Source: Branchiostoma floridae
Taxonomy: Eukaryota; Chordata; Leptocardii; Amphioxiformes; Branchiostomatidae
Direction of reading: 5' to 3'
DNA: 64,000 nt
NCBI RefSeq assembly: GCF_000003815.2
Contig: NC_049979.1
Location: 14,741,459-14,805,458, forward strand
Every line of letters begins with the position of its first letter. Position 1 is the stretch's first letter. Of this stretch, positions 12,427 through 22,172 are shown piece after piece. Position numbers and translations under genes: made by a program. The notes under the pieces are model-generated. The model searched no databases. It saw only the letters and a list, made by a program, of their open reading frames with translations, and had not been told where the DNA came from.

Positions 12427-15400
12427 TCAGAAGTCCAACAAACTCCCTGTGAGCTGTGCAGCCTCAAGACTATTACGTCGCCTAGGTGCCCTTTCATCTT
12501 CCTCACTTGGTGCTTCTTCCATTCCATCCTTCTCAGCTTGGCTGCTGACTGGTGCACCTTCTATTGATTCCTTATCTCGGCTTCCTTCTTGCCTGCTTTC
12601 AGCTCCCTTGTTTTCTTCTTCAGTATCTTTGTGTACTCCTAGAGAAGTCTGAGAGTCCTTAGGAGGACACTTCTGTGTTGCCTTACTGATGTTGCTGTTG
12701 TCTTTGCTGACCGAGCTAGAGTTGTCCTTCCTTAGATGCTGCTGTGACTCAGGCTCATCTGAGCCCCCTCCTCTTTCTTGGGTTGGACTACTATTCTGTT
12801 TGTCCTGGGTTGGACTACTGTTTTCTTTAGCCTTTTCTTGCTTCTCACCACTCATCACAGGTGTTTTCACCTTCTTCTTGGTTCCAGTTTTCTTAGCTCC
12901 AGTTTTTGTCACTTTCTTCACCTTAGTTGTACTTGTCTTTTTAACAGTGCTCTTTGGTCTGGCTCCAGATTGTGGTGTACCTGGTGTAGTTGACTCAGAA
13001 GGTGGTTTGGCATCTTTGGTATCAAGAGAAGTAGGACTTTTTGTAAGACTAAGAGGAAGATCTGAGTTTTGAGAGTCAGCACCAGTAGAAGCCTTCTGGG
13101 TGACATTATCCACAGGTGGCTGGTCTGCCTCTGGCTTCATCTTTGCGGAATCTGAAAGCAAGGATGGGCCTTCAGCCTGTGGTGAGGGATCGCTACCATT
13201 CGCTTTGTCCCGTGTATCAAGGTTACTTTCAAGGTCAATGAGAGGCTTCTCTTCTGTCTCAGCAACAGCTTTCTTAACCTTGACTTTGACACTCACTGCA
13301 GCTGTCTGATCTTGCCTCACCACTTTAGACTGTGGACTGGTCGATGGTCCTTTCTCCTCGACTTCAACAATGGAATCATCATTCAGCTCATAGGCTCTCT
13401 CATTACTATCTTCCAGTAGTGGCACACTTTCTTCTGCTACAGAGACAGTTTTCATAGCTCTGCTTGCCGCAGTGCTCAGTTCTGTTGCTTGAGGAGACGA
13501 CAAAGGTATTTTTCCTTTGACATGAATAACAGAATCATTGGTTCCATCATCTTCAGAGATTCTATTCTCATTCGTTTCTAGTAGTGGCTCAGTTTCTTCA
13601 GTGACAGACAGAGTCTTCCTAGTCTTTCCTTTTGTAGTTTCAAAGCTTGATCCTGACTCTGCCTTTATTTCTCTGGGTATCTTGGTTTGAGGATGCACTT
13701 TCTTAACATTACCTTTACCACCAAGTTCACCATTTCTTTCAGCACCCTTTTCCAGCAATGGTACTGTCTCTTCTCCATCTGCTCCTTGAGGCCCAGTCTT
13801 CTTAACTCTAAGCCTATTGTTTCCTGAATGTGTCTGATCTGCTTCTGACTTCAACCCTTTAGGCTGGGAAGAAGGGATCTTTTCTCTTTTGACATTAATT
13901 GTTGAATCACTAGTAGCTCCATCTAGTAGTGGTTCTGTCTCTTCTGTAGTAGGTCCTATCTTTTTAGCCCTGACTTTGGTGCTCCCTATTGAAGCCTGGT
14001 CTGCTCCTTTCTTTTTAGCTTTGGTTGGACTTGTATGTGATGATCCCGCTACCTTTGACTGAACCTTCTTGGCCCCCGCTCCCTCCTGTGATTCAAAGTC
14101 TCCATTGACATTCGGGCGTTGCATCTGTGCTTCATGTTCAGAATTTCCACTTTGTGTGAGCTGTGGAGCAGGGGCAGAGGGTCTCTGAGTATCCTTTGTT
14201 AGTCTGGGTGTCTGGTCCAGGTTCTGTCCAGTGTCCTTTCCTCTTGATATGGGCATGAAGGCTCTGACCTTGAGAGTATCTTTGGAGGTCGTGGATGCAG
14301 CCTGGTCTTCAGCAACCTTAATTGGCTGCCACTCTCCAGTGGGTTTGCCAGTTTCTGCTGCTTTAGGAATATCTCTTGTGTTTCCCATATCCACACCATA
14401 CGCAGTGAATCGTAGCGGTTTTGCCTTTATCACTTTCCCATGTCCCTGATCAATGTCCTCTGGGTTGGTCTGCACACAGGCATCAAACAGAATCTTCTCT
14501 CTGCGTGCCCCCACACCGCGGACTGTGCGGACCTTTAAAGGTTGACAAGAAACAATTGTTATCGTTTAATGTTTTGGGGGTTCAAAGACTCCAGGAAAAG
14601 CAGTAATGGGCACTGCTGAACAATATCCAAATAAGCTGACAAACAAAAATCCAGAAGATTCTTAGATGCATATATAAAAGATGAAACTCAAGTACGACTG
14701 CATGTCAAGTAAGACTAAAATGTACTTGGACAAGTACATATAGCTGTTATTGTTCTTTATCTATAAAGTTTGCAAATATTGTTAATGGTTAAGCGCACAG
14801 CGTGCAGGAAGAGATATACTAATCTATAGACGCTGCAAATGGATCTGAACCAAAACAAACAAACAAACCGGATGTGGCTTCTGGAGCACCTCGGCCAGCA
14901 CAGCAGTGGGGACGACAGCGTCTGCCGGCGCACCAGGGGCAGACTGGGCAGCCTTGACCTTCCTGTGGTTCTTGGTGACCTGTTCCATATGCTGCTGCAG
15001 CCTCTCCTGCAGCTCAGGGGGAAGCTACACACACAACACACACACAGCAATTTGAGTTACAAAAAATAGTGTCATATTGAAAGATCAACATAAAAACATT
15101 CTAGCCTAAAAGAAAATTTTGTTTCTTGGTACACACAGTTTTAAGGAATATAATCAGTGGCAAGTTTCCCTACCAGCCTGCTGTTTTCATCTTGACCTCA
15201 TACCACATTTTTCTCTTGAAATGTCAAAAAAAAAACAAGGAAACAGGCTCATTTTCCTTGTTTGTACAATTTAATGGAAGCTACTAGGCTTTACAAGTGT
15301 GACAGGAAGTTCTCCCGCAGAAAGTTCAGTACAAGTAAACAATTCCAATGTGAGAAAAGATAGGTTGACTACTTACTGAGCTGAATTTTGGAGAGACAAA

Positions 15401-16333
15401 GTTGTGAGGGTTACACTGGAGTAGCTGGGCTGCCAAGTTACACTCCTTCCGATAGCGGTCCTATGGACAACACAATAAAACATAGACAGTGACAGAATTC
15501 TCAGCCGTACATTGTTACCATTGCATGAAGGAGTGATTGGGTTTCAAACCCGCCAACCAAAAAAAATCCATTAAAATCCAATTATGCTTTGGACAGGTAA
15601 TTCTTACGAGGTAATTCTGTTGAATTCCTTGAAAGGTTGGCTCTATTTGCCATAGCTTCTATGGTAGCAGACTCACATTTGACTCCTCCAGCTGGTTGAG
15701 AGCCAGTCTGGTGTTCATCAGCTTCTCTGTCATCTCCAGGATGTCTCTGTTCAGGGAAGCCTTTGTACGCTCACTCTGGGCAGCCTGATACAAGAGAAGC
15801 CAGTTGTCAAACTATGGTTTATGCAACTTTATGGGTCATGAATAAGCTCAGTAATCATATCTATCTCATTTATTCATTTGTCCATCTGTTAAGTCATTAA
15901 TTTGTTATTCCTTCATTAATTTGTTGATGGGCTTACCATAGAGAGCAACTTCTCCTCCAGGTCCTGGTTCACCCTCTGTAGTGACTTATGGCTTCTTTCT
16001 AGTCTACAAGAGGGAAGGGGAAAGACTGTTACTACTTCATGAACATATCAGGAAAATAACAATCTCGATAAAGAATGCAAGAATGAGAGTTAGCATAATT
16101 CATGTTTTGACACAGGTGGGCAGAGCTATGGGATGGTCATCAGGTTGGTGGGACCTATTCTATCCCACCTGTAGAACTTGTCCTTAAGTGACTGTAGCTC
16201 CTCTGCCGTGTCATTCAGCTCATCCTCCAGGTTCTCCCTGATCTCCAGGAACTCGGACTCCATCACCTCGATCCTGTGGCTGGAGTACACCATTCTCTTC
16301 CTGATCTCCTCCGCCTGCTCTCGGTACTTGGCA
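12427..16333 (-). CDS. BEGAIN: BEGAIN/TJAP1-family coiled-coil scaffold protein (5' end missing)
   Basis: Minus-strand exons 16333-16169, 16003-15937, 15784-15677, 15460-15377, 15024-14869 and 14532-12427 join in phase and give 894 residues, starting mid-protein. The N-terminal coiled coil (VYSSHRIEVMESEFLEIREN, then SLQRVNQDLEEKLLSM), the conserved DRYRKECNLAAQLLQC motif and the final RRNSLEAAQLTGSLLDF match vertebrate BEGAIN (PSD-95-associated, postsynaptic) and its paralogue TJAP1 (tight junction/Golgi). The last exon encodes about 700 mostly disordered residues with repeated EExxPLLE motifs and a Lys/Thr-rich stretch (around 12850-12960). The first exon begins in phase after an acceptor at 16334-16335, so at least one upstream exon with the start codon was not found. 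The neighbour WDR25 is also its neighbour in human 14q32.2. One amphioxus gene may represent both vertebrate paralogues. Confidence 0.88.
13228..13953 (-). repeat. In-frame repeats carrying acidic-dileucine motifs in the BEGAIN-like protein
   Basis: Five diverged units spaced about 45-60 residues apart each carry an acidic-dileucine core: TEETEPLLDG, GEETVPLLEK, TEETEPLLET, AEESVPLLED and TEEKPLIDLE. Between the cores recur IxVKxxxP, SSPQ and KVKK words. Each core fits the [DE]xxxL[LI] consensus used for clathrin-adaptor binding. Whether these act as sorting signals here is inference. Confidence 0.65.
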
Positions 16334-17345
16334 CTGCAGGATGGGACATGGTCATACAATTTTATGATTGAGTTTTTATTGTAAGCTTTGCTTGAGAGGT
16401 AATTACGGCAAGAATGCCATAATTCATTCAAATTTTTTTTTCATTTTCACATCAACATGCTAAAGTGTTTGCTAATTAAAAGTGACATCTGTCAAGCATA
16501 TACTAGTAATCATTCATTGCTTTGTTATTTCTTCTAAACTGAATATCTTGTTTGAAACTATCAATTTTCCCATTGTTCTTATAATGATTTATTACATGCA
16601 TTTTCTCACAAATAACAAGTCATTTTATGGTCCACTAGTCTGTATATTTTTGCTGTGAGTAGAATGCACAACTAAGCAGAAAATGAGGGTAATGCACTTC
16701 ACAATAAAATAAAGTTAAGATGATTAAAATCAGTATTTACCCCTGGCCTCCACAGTTACAGCCACATGTCTGAAACACAGAGTGTGGATGCTGATTAATC
16801 CTCACTGCAGCCAACACTACTCTATATGGGCATGATTTAATTCCAGCAAGCGGCACACCTCCCCATAACTCAACATACTACTGGGAGGGTACAGGAAACA
16901 TTACTATGGAATATTCATTTTCCCCTACTAGTACTACTGCAAGGCTTGCATAACAAGTTTACAGGTGAAAATACAATGCCATTTACTGGAGGTAATGAGG
17001 ATGTATTTCTTCATTATGAAATGGGATTTTGCACCCCCACCTTGCACTTCTCTGCCATGCCTGCTGCCTGTCCTGGGGGATCATCAGACACTTGGTAGAA
17101 CAGCATGACTGCACATCATGGGCTCAATGATGCATGGGTCTGTGTGTGTGAACAGTGAACAGCATAACTTGAGAAGCCTTGATGGATCCTGATGATATTT
17201 GATAAGTGGGTAGAGGTCAGGAAAATGGAGGTTAAGTTTGATAATGGGCCCACTAGTGGCTTTCTGTGGTACTGCAGTGGAACTTCCATATTTGATATCT
17301 TGTGTGCTGGACATGTAGCAGTCATGATTTTAAAGTGGTGACATT

Positions 17346-17371
17346 ATATCAAGGAGCTCCTTGGTTATATC
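17346..17371. repeat. Short palindrome centred on aaggagctcctt
   Basis: The sequence reads atatcaaggag followed directly by ctccttggttatat, a near-perfect inverted repeat with a perfect 12-bp core. The same words (atatatcaaggag, ctccttgg) form the hairpin at 31787-31855, so both may derive from one repeat family. Confidence 0.55.
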
Positions 17372-17439
17372 ATGGTCATGGGGCAGAGTGCTAGAAGTTT
17401 GGGCACCCTAACGGCTTTTTATGGCACTGCAGGGGCCGA

Positions 17440-17950
17440 ATTTGTTTCAAAGATAAGAAGAGAATAACTCCAGAACATATTGATAGATTGTCATGACTTT
17501 TGGTATGTAGATTGCCACATAATAGAGTACCAATTATGCAAATCATCAACTTATTTGCATAGTTAATAGGAAAGTTTATAAATCCACTGCATCCATGATA
17601 TTGATAGACACATGGTATGTAACTGAGAAAGAGATCGATGTCAAGAGATATCAACTATGCAAATAAAGATTTCATTTGCATATTTAATAAGAAATTGCTG
17701 TAATACCAATTGTGATAAAAGTTTAAGATGTTAATTTCATACATGTGGCATCAAGCTAAATAAAGGTTTATTATTACACATACATCATGCAAATCAGGGA
17801 CACATGTATATAATTTATGAGGAAACACTACAATAGCCTTCTTTGGTAAGATAAGATTATCATGCTTTGAACAATTTGTGCTACTTGGGTAGAGAAAAAT
17901 GATTAGGCAATTGGTCTAATGACGACCTTATTTGCATAATCAGTTTTAAA
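17440..17950. repeat. Diverged tandem repeat, period about 120-130 bp, atttgcat-rich
   Basis: Similar blocks recur near 17533, 17653, 17783 and 17918, each with atgcaaat followed by atttgcata-ttaata-gaaa words. Divergence is high, so copy limits are approximate. No coding potential is visible. Confidence 0.45.
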
Positions 17951-18336
17951 TACTACAACAAATGATGGATAAACGTGATGCAAATGACAAACAACAGGAG
18001 AACTTCAAACGCCTAGCCTGGTGACCACCCATAATGTATCCCTTGATCTAATTTACCCCTGGAGACAAAGCTGGTCCAGAGGTAAATATAGAATTAGTCA
18101 GCTGCCCAGGACAGGGATGGAGAGATCAATGAGGTTAACCTCTGTGGAGAGATCTGAAGACATCTGTGCCCTGTTTAGGGGACCAATCTCTTTTCTTTTG
18201 GCTTCGATGAACTTTGCAGCTCCAATATTTTTTTTGGGTGAAAATTTGTGTAGTCCATGAATAAAGAAATCACTACATCACTTGCAACGTCATATGCCTG
18301 ATATGGGTCTAACCTTATGGTAAATATTAACGGGAG

Positions 18337-18599
18337 GTGCCCTAACACGGTACGCTTTTTCTTGCGCTCAAACTCATGGCGCTCCATCGCTAGTTGCCTG
18401 AGAGTGGTCAAATTTTGATGACTGAATTTTTTACACATAGATTTGAACAATATACTTGAATAAGAAATGCATTCGTGTGGTTCATGAACCTTTTGCGCAG
18501 CGAGTTACAAGCAGCAAACACTGTAAGACATTTTCGTGTATGTAACCTTCCAATTTTGTGCTACGCTGGACAGTGTGCCTAACTCGGTACGCTTTTTTT
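18337..18599. repeat. Pair of direct repeats with gtgccctaacncggtacg core
   Basis: Two 24-25-bp copies at 18337-18360 and 18575-18599 share the order gtgcc-taac-cggtacgcttttt with two or three differences. About 215 bases of unrelated sequence separate them. The function is unknown. Confidence 0.45.
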
Positions 18600-20256
18600 A
18601 CATTCTGCTCTCTTCAGAAGTGGTAAATTTAAGTACACAGAAAAAAATCAATAGTATGATATTTTAGCTTTCTTTTGACAGTAAAATCGTGACTGTATGT
18701 ACTTCTTGTCTCACATGAGGAAGGCTGTACCTAGAACAATCCAGCTGATGTTTTACGGGCAATGGGCTGAATGCACTGATTGTGAATGCCCGACTAAAAG
18801 AACCATTACGAAAAAAAGACACCGCCAACATCAACAAAACTCTGTCTGATTATATGAAAATATCATCTACATCTCTCTGTCAAGTCTTACTTTCATAGAC
18901 AGCACGAATCATTTGTTACAGTCAAATAAATCTTTGGAGCGTTCTCTAGTCTGCCACCTTCACGGCCGGGAGTACAATGGTGGCAATGTTTATGTCGCTT
19001 CCTTCTGGTTGCTTTTCTACTCAACAAACATTTGAAGACCCATATTCATAGTGTTTTATGGAGCTTTATTTATGTGTATCATGTCAGTTGTGTGACTGCT
19101 TGGAAGAGTTCGTATAGTTAGCGACACGAGCCGCCAATACGCAGAGGCCGGTGACCGCAGTGATTCAGCACTGTCAACATTACTGTTAGAATTCTGTTTT
19201 TTTTAAAACATGAAGTAAATATGTTAAAGTATACTTGGAATGCAAATTAAAGCTGTGTGCATGGACTTGGTTTATTTACCTTTGTAATCAGCATAGTCAG
19301 TGGCAACAAACACGGTGTACTTATGGATAATAAGATCAGCAAAAAATCCGTACCGTCTTACGACGGGAACCGTCTTAGGGCGGCCCCCGTTAATATTATG
19401 TACTAGTACTGTTACTGATTCTGTGTAAAAGGTCTTGTTTTTTAAGAACGAAATAGAAATTTTCGTCACGTGGGAAAGGACAACAACAATCAAAGACCTA
19501 CAGGTCTATACATAATTTGGCTGGTGGAGGGTGAGCGGTCACTTTGCGAACGACTCTGGCGCAGTCAACGTCATGTAACGATAAACAACACAGTCATTAG
19601 GACATTATACGCAACGGAAACACGCAGCGCCGCGCTTTACGACCAATAGACGGTCAAATCTTTTATTGCATGTCGTCCATCAGACGCAGTAATCCGCCGA
19701 CAGCCCTGCTGATTGGACAGGGATATGCAGAAATGAGTTAAAAGTATCGATTTTCCCCGCTGGAAGCGCGCCAGTGCTGGCGCATGAAGGCCAGGCGCAG
19801 TGACTTGAAACGTTCGCTCACACATCTCGGGAATTTCACTGAAGGTCAAGTCGTCTTTACACTCCACAAAGAAACGATAACTACGGTGACAAGACAAATT
19901 TTACTCACAAAATATCGACGTACCTTCTGAGCGCTGTTGAAGCTGAGAGGATGGTACAAACCCACCCCTCGTCGCGCACAGGTGGTTGGAGCGGCCAAAA
20001 CACCTCTCAGGCCTCCATCTTTGTCCGTGGCTTAATGGAACATTCCGGCACAGGGGTGTGCACTGAAAAAAGTATGTGGATATATATTGCATTATTTCCC
20101 GGATGATATATTAATAATCTTCAATGTAACATTTAGAACTAAATAGTAGATAATAATTTCTTTGCACGTGTTGTAGTTTCCTCCTTTGCCTCCAAACAAA
20201 AAACGTCTACACATGTGGACTAGTCAGCCGAGAGGTCAGAGGTTAAAAGCGCCATC

Positions 20257-20409
20257 ATGGCGTCGCTGGAGGACGTGTTGACCGCCGAAAAGAGGCACAA
20301 GACATCGTCACGGAAAAACTCGATAGAAAAGATAATATTCGCCAGATTATGCTATAGAAGGTATCTACGTGATCCTGACAAGTTGATCTATCACATACAG
20401 TGCATTTGA
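20257..20409 (+). CDS. Unassigned short ORF or first exon (50 codons)
   Basis: An ATG in good context (atcATGG) opens [20 protein letters not shown] and continues to a TGA at 20407-20409. A possible GTATCT donor at 20361 could make it a first exon ending after about 34 codons. I do not recognise the protein. Part of the sequence (20276-20326) recurs inverted at the VPS53 start. It may be a real small gene, a 5' exon whose partners lie in or beyond the gap, or chance. Confidence 0.3.
   Translation: MASLEDVLTAEKRHKTSSRKNSIEKIIFARLCYRRYLRDPDKLIYHIQCI
20276..20326 (+). repeat. Inverted duplication, arm 1 (partner 22122-22172)
   Basis: This 51-bp segment matches the reverse complement of 22122-22172 at 50 of 51 positions by eye. 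Weaker inverted similarity extends to about 20450-20575 versus 21880-22000 (shared words taaagttg, atgggggtttc, ttccgggtc). It therefore looks like the best-preserved part of an older inverted duplication of several hundred bases. Confidence 0.8.
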
Positions 20410-20650
20410 ACTTTTAGATATTATGTTACGGTGAGATTTCAAGAGCTAAAGTTGGCCTTCAAACTGCCGTGAAATGCCTGATTTCGGCGACGATTTCGTA
20501 CTGCATGGGGGTTTCTGGGCTACCGCTTTCCAGTATATCCAGTATACTTCCGGGTCGCAACAGAGAGGTCATACCAGAACGCGTAGCCGTGGAGTCCGCG
20601 TGTCCTGACTCAGTATCGTTGGAAGCAAGGAGGTTCAGCTGAGTTCAGAA

Positions 20651-20731
20651 ATGGACTATTTACTTGATGTGGCCAAGGACCTTATCAAACTGACCTTGGT
20701 CCACACTGAGAATCTGCTGTCTGACGGTTAA
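20651..20731 (+). CDS. Unassigned 26-codon ORF, possible exon
   Basis: ATG at 20651 reads MDYLLDVAKDLIKLTLVHTE and six more codons to TAA. A possible donor (GTTAAA) follows ctgacg. Its composition looks like an amphipathic protein helix, but there is no match I can name, and the tandem repeat and gap that follow prevent finding a next exon. Confidence 0.2.
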   Translation: MDYLLDVAKDLIKLTLVHTENLLSDG

Positions 20732-20828
20732 ACAAACAGGCTTATTTCAAGGGAGTCTGCGGCCAGCACCTGACATACCATGCAACTTTGCCCTAGCCTG
20801 ATAACGTTTTTGCCAGTTTTATAAAAAA

Positions 20829-21266
20829 GTTTCCTTAAAAGATTTCTTTTCGTACTCTCTTAATATACAAATAGAGAGCGCAATTCTTAGTTGTGTTATG
20901 GACGTGACCTTCTTTTCTTTCAGAAAAAGGTTTCCTTTAAAGATTTCCCTTCGTAATCTGTTAGTATACAAAAAGAGAGCGCAATTCTTAAGTGTGTCAT
21001 GTGTATGACGCACTTTTCTTTCAGAAAAATGTTTCCTTTAAAGATTTCTTTTCGTACTCTGTAATATACAAATAGAGAGCGCAATTCTTAAATGTGTCAT
21101 GGGCATGACACGCTTTTCTTTTAGAAAGTTTCCCTGATAGAATTCTCTTTGTTCTCTCACGGTTAGTATACACTTACAGAACGCAGTTCTTAGGTTAGTC
21201 AGGGGCTTGACAATCTTTTGCTTTAGAAAAAGGCTTCCTTTTTAAGTTTTCTTCTTTAGTATGTAA
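20829..21266. repeat. Tandem repeat, period about 101 bp, running into the gap
   Basis: Units begin with the word ttcctt at 20831, 20932, 21033, about 21129 and 21235, giving spacings of 101, 101, 96 and 106. Each unit contains agatttc-tttcgta, tatacaaatagagagcgcaattctta and gtcatgg-catgac words. The first three units are well conserved and the last two diverged. The array runs up to the run of N, so its length is unknown. Confidence 0.85.
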
Positions 21267-21667
21267 NNNNNNNNNNNNNNNNNNNNNNNNNNNNNNNNNN
21301 NNNNNNNNNNNNNNNNNNNNNNNNNNNNNNNNNNNNNNNNNNNNNNNNNNNNNNNNNNNNNNNNNNNNNNNNNNNNNNNNNNNNNNNNNNNNNNNNNNNN
21401 NNNNNNNNNNNNNNNNNNNNNNNNNNNNNNNNNNNNNNNNNNNNNNNNNNNNNNNNNNNNNNNNNNNNNNNNNNNNNNNNNNNNNNNNNNNNNNNNNNNN
21501 NNNNNNNNNNNNNNNNNNNNNNNNNNNNNNNNNNNNNNNNNNNNNNNNNNNNNNNNNNNNNNNNNNNNNNNNNNNNNNNNNNNNNNNNNNNNNNNNNNNN
21601 NNNNNNNNNNNNNNNNNNNNNNNNNNNNNNNNNNNNNNNNNNNNNNNNNNNNNNNNNNNNNNNNNNN
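21267..21667. other. Assembly gap (401 N)
   Basis: An unbroken run of N. It directly abuts a 101-bp tandem array, so the missing sequence is probably more repeat units, and the stated length may be only an estimate. Confidence 0.99.
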
Positions 21668-21759
21668 AACTGTTGTTACCGCTCCTTGCTCTCTTTGTTC
21701 ATGGACTGAACGTATACAGCATACTTGAGGGTAACCGTACGGCTATATCAACAGGAAAC

Positions 21760-21811
21760 TAGCCTGGTATCCAGCCGTAATATAACTATATTACGGCTGG
21801 ATACCAGGCTA
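21760..21811. repeat. Perfect inverted repeat, 25-bp arms, 2-base spacer
   Basis: Starting tagcctggtatccagcc and ending ggctggataccaggcta, the two 25-bp arms are exact reverse complements around the spacer ac. The outer ta dinucleotides could be a TA target duplication of a minimal element. Lying just past a gap, it could also be a foldback or assembly artefact. Confidence 0.85.
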
Positions 21812-22121
21812 ACAGAAAACCGCTGGTTGAGGTTGCTAAAATCATGCTATCGCCCACTGCCGTATTACTGCCAGTGTGACCCGGAAACAGTCGAGCCTCG
21901 CCCTATATAACGGACACCTCGAAACCCCCATATGGTGCGTATTTTGGCTTGCTTGCAATGGCGAAACCCATAGGAAATCCTGGGAAAATCGGTCAACTTT
22001 AACTCGATGAATCTCCTTCCTCTCCTATGAATATTTCGTCTAATGAACTGCACTTCCTTGGCCATCTTGTCCTGATTTGTACAACACCTTATTTTGCCTG
22101 ATTGGACAGATTGCGGCTGAA

Positions 22122-22172
22122 CTATCAAGTTTTTCCGTGACGATGTCTTGTGCCTCTTTTCGGCGGTCAACA
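22122..22172 (-). repeat. Inverted duplication, arm 2, overlapping the VPS53 start codon
   Basis: The reverse complement of 20276-20326 with one mismatch. It contains the proposed VPS53 ATG at 22143 and the first ten codons, which are outside the part of VPS53 conserved with vertebrates. Confidence 0.8.

Larger units (their letters stand above)
16334..20256. other. Repeat-rich region upstream of the identified BEGAIN-like exons
   Basis: Nearly 4 kb without a supported coding exon. Because the BEGAIN-like gene still needs a 5' exon, part or all of this is probably its first intron. It contains diverged tandem repeats (17440-17950), a palindrome (17346-17371) and a pair of direct repeats (18337-18360 and 18575-18599). 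Minus-strand ORFs around 18175-18450 and 19272-20092 show no recognisable domain and no clear splice support. Confidence 0.5.

Noticed and set aside
18175..18450. Minus-strand ORF with KRKKRTVLGHLP-like content as the missing BEGAIN first exon
   Set aside because: It has no coiled-coil similarity to BEGAIN/TJAP1 N-termini and no donor in the needed phase was recognised.
22077..22142. VPS53 start upstream at 22077
   Set aside because: That codon is TTG. The first ATG in frame is at 22143, and the extra residues show no similarity to VPS53.
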